A stretch of DNA of 64,000 bases from Paramoeba atlantica (taxonomy: Eukaryota; Discosea): positions 372,001-436,000 of the forward strand of contig CDRNVI010000020.1 of the NCBI GenBank assembly GCA_977017575.1, written 5' to 3'. A program made the position numbers and the translations under genes. Positions 19,301-28,400 of the stretch are shown here, one piece after another (position 1 is the stretch's first letter; each line of letters starts with the position of its first letter). A model generated the notes under the pieces. It did no database searches. It saw nothing but the letters and a program-made list of their open reading frames with translations, and had not been told where the DNA came from.

Positions 19301-20694
19301 TCTGGCTCATCCAGCGGTTCCATCCCGAGATCGTGGCCCTCTGCGTCTCCCCCCTCTCCCCCTCCCCTCTTCGGGCCTTAGCCCTTCGTCTCCTCCTCAC
19401 CGTGCTGCGCCAGTCCGTCGTCGCCCCGCACTGGTTCCTTCCCCCACTGCTGCTCGCCGGCAGCGAAAGCGCTGAGGCCGTGAGGGCCTGGCAGGGGCTC
19501 TGGGAGAACGATGCCGCGAGTGTGGTCTCCCAGGCCCCGGGGGTCGTGCTGGCCTCATATGGGTACTGGAGGCACAGCCAGGAGGGACAGGGGGGGGTCG
19601 ACGGCAGCGAAAGGGCAGAGGTTACGGGGTATTGCATGTATGAGGAGGGCAGCAGCGGGGAGAGGGTGGCGCCCAGGAGTCGACACGCGGCGCTGTATGG
19701 GGCGTTGCGGAAAGGACAGAGACGACGGGAGGGGTTTCTGCGGTCGGTGGTTCATGGCCTTGGGGGTGAAAAAATGCTCGGGGTTCTGTTTTCGGGTAAA
19801 GAGAGGAAGGAAATGGGGATGGAAGAGGTTTTGGAATTTGCACGCGCCCAGAGTGTGGTGACACAAACCCTTGCGTTTCTTCCGTACCGCGTGGAGGAGG
19901 AGGTGATGTTTGTGTTGGAGTGCTGCACCTCGGAGGTTACGCTGCTGGATCCGGAGGATCTTCAAGTGCAGCTTCAGGTACCGAAGAAGAGGAAGACAGG
20001 GAGGAAACCCGCGCTAAGAGGGAAACGTTCTCGCGGGAGCGTTTCGGATTCCGAACCTGACGGGGATGAGTTGCAACTTGCGATGGAACAGGTGCGTCAT
20101 TCCGTTACCGCATTACTTCTGTTGTCCATGAAAAGATTTCTTCGTAAGGAGTACAGGTTTACGGCGCACAAATTGAGTAAGTATGCCAACGGTCAAGGCA
20201 CGCCTCGAGTAGCGTTGTGTGTCCGAGATCCGGGAATTCCGCCAAGGTCTCCGGTTTCTGTATTCTTACAAGAAATGAAAGCCATTCAAGAAGTGATTCG
20301 AACGTCTATTACTAACACTTTTAGGGTGGGGAATCGGCTAGAGAAACGTATTGAATCTGGACTGACCAGTGATGGTTTGCTTCGCGAGCAAACAAGTATT
20401 TGTTTGGACGATATACGTCAGGCATTCGTTCCTCTTCTCCAATCAGCACTAGAAAAAGACATTACGATCGCTTTCTCGACATCGTACGTCTCTCCCGAAG
20501 CGAATTCAGAACATGAAGGGATGAGTCCGGAGCAAAGGAATCAACGTAATCACAGAAGTATACCAAACAGGAAACGGAGTGTCCAAAACAGAAGAATTGG
20601 GAACAATCAAAAAAAGGAAATCGAAAGCACTGATACTTCAAGTGCTAGTGAATCAATTTCTTTTTTGGATTCTGATTCTTCCGAGGATTGCTAA
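13369..20694 (+). CDS. Cohesin loader Scc2/NIPBL-like HEAT-repeat protein (2441 aa)
   Basis: Scc2/NIPBL with Scc4 loads cohesin on chromosomes in the nucleus. The N-terminal third (1-450) is low-complexity and acidic. Helical repeats follow. The best match is at about 1260-1350, where AFRTLWPSLLRALRDDSAIV, then REAVLQLLPLCV and AKRALGVLQNLLEEGKRKQV, resemble the NIPBL hook HEAT repeats. The C-terminus supports the call: TLAFLPYRVEEEVMFVLE (about 2165-2185) and ALLLLSMKRFLRKEYRF (about 2245-2262) correspond to the Scc2 blocks before and around the conserved 'LLLLKxHLKxxYG' segment. A Gln/Asn/Pro-rich insertion lies at about 1905-1965, and an NLS-like basic tail at the end. At 2441 residues it is longer than yeast Scc2 and close to human NIPBL. 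No other large HEAT protein family fits the C-terminal blocks as well, but confirmation by profile search is needed. Confidence 0.72.
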   Translation: METPDPTSSPVESSSPTPDSSLRLPPPFCFHNLIDISPSLLEALPLPCFEFPDRFLFSSSPRVQSYEDSESPEATKGRVLHPPNLREILAPGLYDTFFGLQEEQPFENEETTRVKVESSLQHEKNESSFAKDNLPYSGTDAKHANLNVNTSTEPDVFPETDTPRVTNWLPRECDGSLPSEPDLSDRILQSYKQSCITHLQLNSEAPFREESLNPEGAAWLNEDSLISRMARQVVQLANPGIINENKEKEKASSVVGSAKTRERLASAQPVPLQMRSRETVSQLGNISVLAGKVDMSLPEDVASSSSVSLSKKKEGGAFLNMGRVDSSMEATQSPPELKEEEIAQTISTAEREKQSQGIRKCDLTLKDEKLDLVTESRVSLVQKNVLRGEGVGSRTRAKCAQKEDTARGMVSKTDAVSETMLAATDSCVSDLSLQIREQKTKEKIKSELSAKRQRPARKPEKIFDPVKELCETVPAVDFLCNDLGSWRTWLAVFTDLYKDKYPLRTTLECFLYVSEKTRDRVNGLTFERSHEVLSLFACPSSRENQVNVLNFSKNAIKSINAFTQCTNLVTLHSSSKNGFEEWIAHLLNAFRIGVLSALWTVPMETFDRKAPTFENPQKDLKELSSDQYVSLHDFHALSMSLELLDSVMNLLSSVVRGFTKLAREVACDVFPVQTTNRRKAKERNCPPEKNDGSLKNFLGCLSDVLSTIFRNFIRVLRWTRCPLLQEIERREQLANFALQTLCIPINSITSHVSPAVALLHSLCIPRVMIYNSTTMACEVSARLQEGTTSDLCDFLRYQVLNSMTRAVDLDNYLHLPIEGKNITIFSSLVQLLLLSQPSDSTGLHETMARISQSLCTHVLSSFGILEAVKPIDNAANPEFKERKTRKAKPSRPARSERIVQEDPAVLQKWFDHLLEDALFCATLPQYPHAAPFVMHLTNYILAHCVRPLLQEDHQERAANFVPFENLTSAQRDKILYWGLHTLTQILRWSTIHSKYFEEKAILPPHVPFHKTVDPSGNGIEISQSTSSALTQVLDRLYDDWFRTPTKLLDLVETSTKSVRKKKHGKVMKNGPTTPLLDPNSTKDYPEETHRARCLLFRSLQSELIENPENATAILAALSTLTHEWETNERKRASESETKNEILDFAQHTAAAEFYHSVLHRELRNSLDRGGSASCIALPPEFWLCLPHISIEIKKSFSRSSSSFLPPPSRLDSLRGMVLYLIFTTKAQTQNVFSHSFTQRLVYALLSAFLHPRCGASLRKKVVGLLKSYFTVDSSAFRTLWPSLLRALRDDSAIVREAVLQLLPLCVRFFAQHTEKMYGSLLKSVLEAVGDSSELVAKRALGVLQNLLEEGKRKQVAGMYRIRFHVLCELLKKTSWMEADKVKIHRSVAETIWSVLFSETDPKALGGKDNDLSERSGSKHEDRSTHLHVRSRGADEALKTTWDQALSLFIHLVCADSPDPPFEQVATESSFLFQALACILGEESETSLVSNYTSEDKDTSTNKQNTRTQAKSATVRQSREHHVQQLVTRLLALLRDLHNPTPTMTSHPNLLPSTCPKGSLMASLHLLLTLVPHALKPAHFSSLCSYLSCTEKNSATSPQASRPSTDEVVVFIHTCGAVKAVITSLKVRRLDSTKSSLQNHASLNRWESLSTLVYNPLSRVLSRHVGDFPQRVLIQCIDTLCGLLPSETLYASVDSSTMAERLEKGYLPALQAVYGIYNQYYVRLSTVSQKWTQASVQSTNHKSTGSNSLPDGTDHNVAFVLRFLFILSQFLRRFPPCFSSLKPSLLSRDSDNASLCRGAGIYHNLYTLFRTLMSHVEANENNAKGKLLPVLLRAFGSLCIARPVDYLPLCETVLRQSLSLESTHETLSPEERTALQRQALWFIHDFLIEEEKCIEAAVRNEIRRDREKQQQNQNQKINQTNNPQKIPSSPQTPKETHNPKTQTSRTATTPFLPPLSPNPPESPLPRRSSQPDRSSGMTLWLIQRFHPEIVALCVSPLSPSPLRALALRLLLTVLRQSVVAPHWFLPPLLLAGSESAEAVRAWQGLWENDAASVVSQAPGVVLASYGYWRHSQEGQGGVDGSERAEVTGYCMYEEGSSGERVAPRSRHAALYGALRKGQRRREGFLRSVVHGLGGEKMLGVLFSGKERKEMGMEEVLEFARAQSVVTQTLAFLPYRVEEEVMFVLECCTSEVTLLDPEDLQVQLQVPKKRKTGRKPALRGKRSRGSVSDSEPDGDELQLAMEQVRHSVTALLLLSMKRFLRKEYRFTAHKLSKYANGQGTPRVALCVRDPGIPPRSPVSVFLQEMKAIQEVIRTSITNTFRVGNRLEKRIESGLTSDGLLREQTSICLDDIRQAFVPLLQSALEKDITIAFSTSYVSPEANSEHEGMSPEQRNQRNHRSIPNRKRSVQNRRIGNNQKKEIESTDTSSASESISFLDSDSSEDC

Positions 20695-20941
20695 TTCCTC
20701 CGGAGGCTGGATGATCCAAGAGTTTGGTATGTCAAGCCAACCACATGTACATGTATTACGGGAAGGAGGAGTATACCGAAAGTTCATTGGCTTCTTTAAC
20801 GCCTTCGTCAAATGTAGTCGGTGCTTTAGACTTGGCAGCAATAATATTGAAGTTGCTTGTTCTGCATTGAATGAAAAAAGAATGTCGTATAGTTTCTTAT
20901 TTTTACGTCTTCTTGCATATTCAACTAAACTTCAGTTTTGT

Positions 20942-21577
20942 ATGTCATCAGAAGCGAGCAACTTCAGTGCCGCTTCTCGGGCTGGAAAAGTCCGGGGTAA
21001 TGTTCCCCAAGAGTACGAACTTGCAAACCTTATTCAAAACGTGAAGAATCCGCATTACTCCTGGGACTCAACTATGCCACTTTGTCAGCGTAAAGGGCTG
21101 CGTTGCAATGATGATGGTCTGCTTGAAACGATTCGCTGGGAGTTTCTGGGGTTACGTGGGTCACTGAACTGGGAGTACTTACCCAGGTCTCTTACGCATT
21201 TCAGTGTTACTTACAGTAAACTCACCGGAGAATTGGAAATCGGTAACCTTCCGTCCCAGCTTGAGTCTCTCTTTGTGAATGATAATGAGCTCACTGGAAC
21301 CCCTGATTTAACAAGTCTTCCTCAGAATCTGGATGTCTTAGGACTTTCGAATAACTTGTTTCACGGGGTGTTGGACTTTAGTAAGATGCCTGACTCACTG
21401 CGTATACTTTGGCTGCAGAATAATGCTGAATTGGGGGGAACGTTGGAAGAAGGCGTGATTCCAAAGCGAACGACGTACAACGTGGGAGGAACAAAGATAG
21501 TGACTTGGAATAGGAAACGTATGAGGGAACTGTGGTCTACCGAAGCCATAGTCATAAAATACCTTTATTCCGATTAA
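20942..21577 (+). CDS. LRR family protein 2 (211 aa)
   Basis: Family block SRAGKVRGNVPQEYELANLI, then VKNPHYSWDS, the cap WEFLGLRGSLNWEYLPRSL, then about five repeats, for example LESLFVNDNELTGTPDLTSL. The C-terminus has the family tail (NNAELGGTL..., then TTYNVGGTKI). An acceptor-like TTCAG lies eight bases upstream of this ATG. An alternative in-frame ATG at 20882 would add a hydrophobic leader (MSYSFLFLRLLAYSTKL), a possible signal peptide, so cytosolic or secreted fate depends on which start is used. The frame extends further upstream into the end of the Scc2-like gene, but only by non-ATG codons. Confidence 0.82.
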   Translation: MSSEASNFSAASRAGKVRGNVPQEYELANLIQNVKNPHYSWDSTMPLCQRKGLRCNDDGLLETIRWEFLGLRGSLNWEYLPRSLTHFSVTYSKLTGELEIGNLPSQLESLFVNDNELTGTPDLTSLPQNLDVLGLSNNLFHGVLDFSKMPDSLRILWLQNNAELGGTLEEGVIPKRTTYNVGGTKIVTWNRKRMRELWSTEAIVIKYLYSD

Positions 21578-21920
21578 TGTTGAAACGGCAAGGACCGCCG
21601 AATTGGTTAATGTGGTGCTTTATATCGTATAACTGCTTCTTTCGACAATCTATTATCTCTTTATACAGACCCGGCATAATCGGACATCACTATCGTTGAA
21701 TCAGCAGCACCTTCACATGAATTGAGGAAAAATCTCTCACCTTGAAGGCCAATGAAATCTCCAAGGTGAAGTCAGCAAGGTTTCACGAAGTTTTCAAAGC
21801 TCTTGTAAGTTGGAATATCTCTTTTTATGTTTTTCTTGTACTAAACGCAATATAATGCTGTATCGCTCTACTACTGTATAATAGTAATGTGTTGCTCATT
21901 ATTTTTCTCTTTAGATTCAC
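21578..21920. other. Intergenic, nothing recognised
   Basis: About 340 bases between LRR genes 2 and 3, mainly AT-rich, with no coding signal or repeat that I could match elsewhere in the window. Confidence 0.4.
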
Positions 21921-21933
21921 TGATTTTTTCTAG
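21921..21933 (+). promoter_or_regulatory. Predicted trans-splice acceptor of LRR gene 3
   Basis: TGATTTTTTCTAG ends in AG at 21932-21933, 12 bases before the ATG at 21946. Confidence 0.5.
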
Positions 21934-21945
21934 GGAAGGGTGGAG

Positions 21946-22671
21946 ATGATTGTTTCGAACACAGCGGATGTCGATTCTGACTTTCGTCGTGGGAAGGTTT
22001 CATCCATGTTATTACCACAAATGGACATGTTGGAACGCTTTATCGCAAAGGCACATTTGACGCAAAGGCCCAAGTCGTGGAGAGCAACTAAGAAGAGTAT
22101 ATTTGGGCGTGTCAAGAGTGTGTCAGTTTGCACATGGCAAGGCGTGGCATGTGGTGAACATGGCGAAATTATGCGCGTTGATTTTTCCGGAGATTATTTA
22201 TCCTCCTATAAAAATATTGTTCGTCTTTCAGGATTTTTGCAGTAGGAATTCTTGCCCAGTACTGTAGTTTCTCTTGTATTAAATCAGAATAATTTAATCG
22301 GAGAAGTGGAGTTCGACAATCTACCACCTCCAATGCGTGACCTTGTTATTAATCATAACAGATTTTCTGGAACACCTCAATTTGGAAATTTACCTTGCGA
22401 AATGCGAGTGTTGTATCTTGCGGTCAATAAGTTCAGTGGCGGAGTGACGTTTGGAAATTTACCTTGCACTCTGGAAACCATCACGCTTTGTCATAATCCT
22501 GGTCTTTGTGGTGAGATCGATATCTTACAACTTCCAAAGGTCATTCGGTACTATGATTTCGAGGAAACGAATATTACTGTACGCAATGGTGATATTCGTA
22601 TGTATAGAGACGAGAGACTTGCCCTTTCCCCTAAGTACAAAGAGCTTTTAAGGCTAGGAGTTATGGTATAG
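21946..22671 (+). pseudogene. LRR family member 3, one nonsense codon
   Basis: The frame is continuous from MIVSNTADVDSDFRRGKVSS through the cap (VCTWQGVACGEHGEI) and four to five LRRs (for example FGNLPCEMRVLYLAVNKFSG) to the family tail, except for one TAG at 22243-22245. Relatives have Trp there: LSGFLQ-stop-EFLPST against GSLNWEYLPRS in gene 2. The codon CAG-TAG-GAA therefore looks like a single TGG-to-TAG change in an otherwise intact gene. TAG is used as the normal stop in several neighbours, so readthrough by a changed code is unlikely. A full-length product would be about 240 residues. It is either a very young pseudogene or an assembly/sequencing error. Confidence 0.78.
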
Positions 22672-22862
22672 TGCAGAAAGACTCGGTTTTGTAATTTGCT
22701 TGTCGCTTATTGACTAAATTTTAGCGAGGTTGAAAAACTACAACTTGAAGGTAACGAGGTTGAAAAACTACAACTTGTATACCTTGCTGTATTCTATCAC
22801 TCATATTTATCTCATCCTTGCCTCGTCCTTGCTTGTGTCACTCATCTTTGTACTGCAGATCT

Positions 22863-22879
22863 ATTTCTTTTTTTCACAG
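22863..22879 (+). promoter_or_regulatory. Predicted trans-splice acceptor of the 353-aa orphan
   Basis: ATTTCTTTTTTTCACAG ends in AG at 22878-22879, nine bases before ATG 22889. It shows that the hydrophobic 'leader' readable upstream is untranslated sequence. Confidence 0.6.
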
Positions 22880-22888
22880 CACAGGTAC

Positions 22889-23950
22889 ATGGCTCTTGAC
22901 CCTCAAGTCTTTTCAAAGGAATGCTCCCTGAAGCACGAAAGCAACCAATCACAAGGCATTGGAGCAACCAATCACAAGGAAGCGCTATCCAACAAAACCC
23001 ATGTAATGGATCTTCAAGAAGATTTGCAACAAATCCCACTTGGAGTCATTCCTCCGACCTCAGAACTTGTTTCTGAAATGGGTGTGAAGCAACCGCCATG
23101 GAAGTTTCTCATTCCAGTAGGCAAACACACGATTTGGTCGATTGGACGCCTCATGGTAGCCGCTGGGAAGAAGGTGGATATTTCTTACTGTGTTTGTAAC
23201 ATGCTGTGCGTGATTTGCGGTGAGTTACCTTTGAATGCAATGTGTTCTTTCCACAAAAGTATGTGCTGCACTGCGGTGTTTACGAAAGTACAGAAAAGCA
23301 AGACTCTAACTTTTTCCAGCGACTTGATCAACATGGTTGCGAGCTCCATTTTAACGATTGCCAGTGATCTGTGTGTGCGAACTGACAATGAATTTCTCGC
23401 TCGTCAACAAATTGTTGTGACATCCTTGATGAAGAAACAATACGGTCTTGACTCCCATCCGAAATATTTACACTTACAACCCCTTTCTCCGCTTCTGAAC
23501 GTGGTGTATAATAGAATTGGAGCAACATTGGTCAGATACGGTTCTTTGCCGCATGCCGATCCATTTTGGACTGGAGCGAACGGTTATCTGTCCTTCCTGT
23601 TTCGCTGGGCTCGAAATTGCGAACTACAAAACGTCTCCGTGGCTCTGACATTCTTGGATGGCAAAGTCACTGCTTTGGGTCCTACGCTGGAAAACGAAGT
23701 TTCTTCTGCTCAAGCGTGTGTTAAGTCTCTCCATGAAGCATATCCACATTCGTCTTACATTGGCTTACTTGCGGAACCCATTAGTGCGATGTTTTCCATC
23801 AACGAGCTAGTGGCCCTCCAGTACCTCGGACATTCATTACGACTTGCTACAGGATTTTTAAATGAAACTGATTTCAAGCGTCTTTGGCGTCTAAAGCCGG
23901 TTGTGAAACATGAAATCAAGGCCATCATTGCGAATTGCGGATTTAAGTAA
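22889..23950 (+). CDS. Orphan protein with Cys-rich middle (353 aa)
   Basis: Not recognised. The start is the ATG nine bases after a strong acceptor. The open frame upstream has no ATG and its apparent membrane segment is 5' UTR. Residues 17-40 contain a short duplication (SNQSQGIGATNHKEALSNKT, encoded by two copies of GCAACCAATCACAAGG-like DNA). Around residues 110-140 is a Cys cluster (SYCVCNMLCVICGELPL, then MCSFHKSMCCTAVF) that could bind a metal, but spacing does not match a finger I know. The rest looks like a compact alpha/beta protein with FLDGKVTALGPTLENEVSSA. It sits among LRR genes with the same orientation. No signal peptide or transmembrane helix remains after correcting the start. 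Confidence 0.7.
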   Translation: MALDPQVFSKECSLKHESNQSQGIGATNHKEALSNKTHVMDLQEDLQQIPLGVIPPTSELVSEMGVKQPPWKFLIPVGKHTIWSIGRLMVAAGKKVDISYCVCNMLCVICGELPLNAMCSFHKSMCCTAVFTKVQKSKTLTFSSDLINMVASSILTIASDLCVRTDNEFLARQQIVVTSLMKKQYGLDSHPKYLHLQPLSPLLNVVYNRIGATLVRYGSLPHADPFWTGANGYLSFLFRWARNCELQNVSVALTFLDGKVTALGPTLENEVSSAQACVKSLHEAYPHSSYIGLLAEPISAMFSINELVALQYLGHSLRLATGFLNETDFKRLWRLKPVVKHEIKAIIANCGFK

Positions 23951-24698
23951 TATTATTTCAGAGCCTACAGACTGTTCTTCTATCCTGCTTGAGGCAGAAA
24001 CCTTGCTAAAATGAATTCCTGAAAAATGATTAAAAAAGTGTGTTTATGAATTGAATGTACCTATAGGCATTGTTCTTTATACAGTGGTCTTGCTAAACGA
24101 TATGTTGCATAAAGATTGGCGATGTTGTAATTGAAAAAACGTACCTTGCACATACCTGAGCTAAAGAAAACGAATGTTCGTGACGTGACAAACATTTTTA
24201 TTTATTTATCTGTTTGACGCAAGGAACTTTGACGTCATAAAATTTTACAAAGAGTATTCTGAATTATAAATAATTTATAAAGTGTTGAGTTGAAGATCAT
24301 GTAGTAAATATTGATTAGGCACCGCTATACCAACGAAAAGCATGAAACTACGCGGAAGAAAAGTGAAAAAAGTAAAATACTTTCTTTGTTTTTGTTGTTG
24401 TACTCTTGCTTCCCTATGGACTTTCATTTAGAAGTGGATATTTAAAAGGATACATACAAAATTCAAATTTTTCTTTCTGATGTGGTTTATCTCTTTGATT
24501 TTTTATGCTACTTCCATTAGATTACGAATGATAAATTATTAGTCCATTTTCTTTTATCGGTTCTATTACTCTTCTTTGACACAACAAACTTTCTGAGATA
24601 CCTTTCCCTGCATCCCTAAACTCGATAAGTACTGCCTCCATTATTTACTTATTTTCTTTCTTTTTTCTTTTATTCAATTCATTCCCCGTATATTTTAC
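23951..24698. other. Intergenic, AT-rich
   Basis: About 750 bases without a gene. It ends in a long pyrimidine-rich region (24650-24745) that probably served as the splicing signal of the broken LRR gene 4. Confidence 0.5.
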
Positions 24699-25357
24699 AT
24701 GCCCTTGTTCCTCCTTTCTACCCTTCCCTTCCCTCTCCTCTCCTACTGTGGACGATGTCCACGTTCGTCGCGGAAAGGTCAGTGCAGCGCTGCTTCCTCA
24801 GGACGAGCAAATGGAGCGTCTCGTACATCGCGTTGAGAACCCCCACTCGAGCTGGGTGCTCTTACGTTTCACATGGTGTGGGCGTGAGCCCGTCTCGGAG
24901 TGTACCTGGGAGGGGTTTCGATGTGACCCCCAGGGAAGGCTGCGCGCGGTTGTCCTGCGCGACTTTTACAGAGGATACTTGGAGTTCAGGGCGCTTCCCG
25001 CAACCACGCAAATGCTCTACCTCACAAAAACATTTCTCACAGGGGGCATTCCCTGGGACACGCTTCCCGTCTCCCTGGAGGAGGTGGTGCTGTGTGATAA
25101 TCTTTTTCAAGAAGAGGTCAAGCTCGCGAGCCTTCCCCCGGCGCTGGTGCGTCTTAACATCCCGGGAAACCAATTCACCGGTCCCACCGACTTGAGTCAA
25201 CTTCCCCCTGCACTGAGAATGTTGAATTTGTCCGAGAACCGCCTCTTCGGGATGATCACGTTGGATTCTCTGCCGCAGGGTTTGGTCCACCTCTATCTGC
25301 AGAGGAATCGTTTCTCGGGGGAGTTGAACTTTTCCAAGCTTCCTTTGCGGCTGGAGC
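24699..25357 (+). pseudogene. LRR family member 4, frameshifted and cut by a LINE
   Basis: The ATG at 24699 starts a signal-like MPLFLLSTLPFPLLSYC. The LRR frame is one base out of register and begins near 24748 (DDVHVRRGKVSAALLPQDEQ), so there is a frameshift between the two. The family block is followed by a cap with two Cys (SECTWEGFRCDPQG) and six repeats (for example VRLNIPGNQFTGPTDLSQL). The reading then runs into an SL relic and a LINE at about 25358, and the 3' end is lost. Its sequence is closest to LRR member 3 in the N-terminal block (RRGKVS, LLPQ, MERL/MLERF). The codons here are GC-richer than in most family members. Confidence 0.8.
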
Positions 25358-25361
25358 ACTG

Positions 25362-25379
25362 TATAAAGATACAGTTTCT
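25362..25379 (+). other. Partial spliced-leader relic, outer copy
   Basis: TATAAAGATACAGTTTCT, 25 bases upstream of a second, longer copy. It lies exactly at the junction between LRR gene 4 and the LINE. Two SL pieces in tandem would arise if an SL-bearing insert was transcribed and trans-spliced again before reinsertion, or by local duplication of the 25-base unit. Confidence 0.6.
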
Positions 25380-25386
25380 TTCACTG

Positions 25387-25415
25387 TATAAAGATACAGT
25401 TTCTGTACCTTGTTG
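25387..25415 (+). other. Spliced-leader relic at the LINE 5' end
   Basis: TATAAAG followed by ATACAGTTTCTGTACC and TTGTTG. Kinetoplastid and diplonemid leaders end in ACAGTTTCTGTACT(T/A)TATTG as far as I recall, so this is a close match to the 3' half. It directly precedes a short 5' UTR and the LINE ATG at 25443, as on a trans-spliced transcript. Confidence 0.75.
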
Positions 25416-25442
25416 TTTTTTTTTCTAAACTGTATCTCCAAC

Positions 25443-28400
25443 ATGTCCGACAATCCCACTTCTCCGCGGAATGTTGACGATGCGCTGCCTGACCTCCCTC
25501 GAGCTTCCGGCGGCGTACAGACGCAAACCCTGCACTTCGTCCACAGCAGATCACGGCCCGTTAAGATACGACGCCTCACTGATCTGCATTGGACGTATTT
25601 CCCGGACATTAAGACCGCGAGCCAATGGTCCATAGTCAGACAAAGAATTCCATCCCGACAAGGTGCGGAAGTAGCTATCACGAAACTGCTGAGTAAGTGT
25701 GCATCAGCACACGATCTCGTAGCTGAACACACCACCTTTGAGGAGCTCGTGGAGCATAACGCGTGCGACTATATAAAGGTTACGAGGAATGAACACCCCT
25801 ACACCATCTCCCTGCACCCAAACTGGGTCTCGATGCACACCGACCCTGCCCTCAGCCTGCGAGACAAGTATTCCACCCCAAGCACGCTAAATAAGGCAGC
25901 CCTGAAGGCCATACAGGGAAGAGAAATATCGGGACTGAAGCACATAAAAATCGAGCTCATAAGAAACCAGGAAACACCAAGCACTGAAACCGCGGAATAC
26001 GAGAAGCCGCGCAGGATAGAAGAATCTCCTCATAAAATCGCTCCCCCACGAACGCCAAAGCCCCAGAAGGGTAAAACTGATCAACACAAGGGACCATGCA
26101 AGCACCGCTGCTTGAGCAAACTCTCCTGTGCTCACAAGTGCTGTAAAATCTATGGACCGCTGCCGAGTGAGGACGCTACATATTGCTCATCAGAAGGAGC
26201 ACTGCCACCTGAGATCGTCCCAGAAGGAACCGCAAATAACACCAACCCAGGAGATCCAAGTAAATATACGCCGGAAAGCACCTCTTCGGAACCTGCGACA
26301 CATACAAAATGCAACACACATGCGTCGAACGGTCACCGCAAACCTACCGTACATGATGAACCTTCCGCCCCGCATCCATGTCGTCATTCCTGCAAGAACA
26401 AAGCTACGTGCGGACATCTATGTTGTAAACGAGGCATTAAATCTTCGCATCTGGACTTTCCAATTTCCGCGACTTCCACAAATGAAAATCTACAAACGAA
26501 GCTATGCAACGCAATATCACGGGAGGGCGCTCACACAACTTTAGAACGCGGGTTAAACCCGGCAACACAACCTCCACCTGGTGTCCAAATGGTCCCACCT
26601 GCCGAGGGAACCCAAACAGAGGGGGCCGACGTCAACCAGAACTCCGTAACACCAAACCTCAACGACAACGATAGTGATTTCCTACGGAAAGCTGCTAAAT
26701 TGGCTGGTTGGGCCATGCGTAACGTTATAAACCTCTACCGCCTTCCCAATACTAGCATCAACGGACCAACAAACGGGAACCAACATACTGTGCAAATCAC
26801 GGATGCGACGTGCACTGACAACAAAGATAGCACTATGCACAACCCTGCGCCACTCCCTGACGCGACGCCTAGCAGTGCAGCGCATTACCCACAGAACACC
26901 GTACACATGGAACCATGTCGTCACCGATACTCGGCCAAGCTACGCTGTCTACATAAATGCTGTAAGATATATGGACCGCTTAGGTACAATGAGCCCCTCA
27001 TCCGACCTTCTCCTCTTCCTCCTCCTTCGCACACTACGGAACTTCGAGTTCCATCATGGGATGAAACCAGCGAAAGGGAGCGCCTCCATCTGCTTGAACA
27101 ACACAAAACCATAACAGGAGGAAAAATGTGCCTAAAGCTTAACGACGATCAATGGAAGGCGGTTGAAAACAAGGCATACGATGCATGCCGAAGGCTGCAA
27201 TATCCAATAGTAGACACCCCGGAAATCGCAGTGAAAAACGCAGAACTCCTGGGTGCCTCTCTGGCAGTGGCGGCATACGAAATTGCACAAGAGATTAACC
27301 CCACTAAAGGTTTCCTCACGCGATCGAAACGCGGACACGCCCGATTCAAGCACCGGACACTTTCGTCTGAAAATGCAGCCCACGAAATGACGAAACACAT
27401 ACGCAACCAAAAGAAATCACTACGCTACACACACGGAACGGAACGCCAAGAGCTCCGTCGCTGCATTAAGGAAAGTGAGAAGCTAGAGAAAACATACACA
27501 GAAGAGGCCAAAGCACATAGGAAACAGCTAGAAAGACAATGGGCCCATAGCAGATTCACGCGGAACCCGTGGACAGCAGCATCCGAGGCCTTGGACCGCC
27601 CCTCGACCTCCGCCACCGCCGAATATCCTGAATGCGATTTACCTACGATAGAAAAATATTTCACAGAAAGCACAGCACCTCCCGCCGAAGAGCATCGCCT
27701 GCCGCCGAACAACGTACTTGGTCCTCTACCCATCAACGAAATGGAATGGTCTCCACTGACCGCGCAAGATGTCGCAGACGCGCTCAGCAGCAAAAGAAGC
27801 GCAAGCGCGCCAGGGCGTGATACGATTACAAACGCACTTCTAAAACAATGCAAATACCTGTACCCCCGTATAGCGAACACGTTTAATGATCTTCTGCGCT
27901 ACGGCGTCTGCCCGCCATGCTGGTCCTCCGCCGTAGTTAAACTCATTCACAAAAGAGGCCAAAAACACATCCCGAAAAACTGGAGGCCTATCTCCCTGAC
28001 TAGCGCTCTAGGCAAACTTTTCAATAGCATGATCGGACACCAAATTTTGACGCATACCGTGTCCTCCGGCCTCCTAGATACAAGCGTTCAAAAAGGCTTT
28101 CTTCCGAAGATGAGTGGCACACTGGAACACACGCAAGCTCTCTCCGAAATACTACAATACTACCGCCGAAACAAAAGGCAATATTGTCTCACGCAGTTTG
28201 ATCTCAGCAATGCATTCGGCTCGGTCCCCCATAACATCATCTTCGAGGCACTGCGATGGGCAAACGTCTCGCCACAAATCGTGTCCTACGTTGAAAGCAT
28301 GTATTCACATGCGGAAATGCGTATTAAGTGTGTCGAAGGTTTGTCACGTGCTATACCGATACACAGAGGCGTACTACAAGGTGATACCCTGTCGCCCATA

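Noticed and set aside
22730-22888. N-terminal membrane segment on the 353-aa orphan
   Set aside because: The frame has no ATG before 22889, and a strong acceptor (TTTTTTTCACAG) lies just before that ATG, so the hydrophobic stretch is untranslated sequence.
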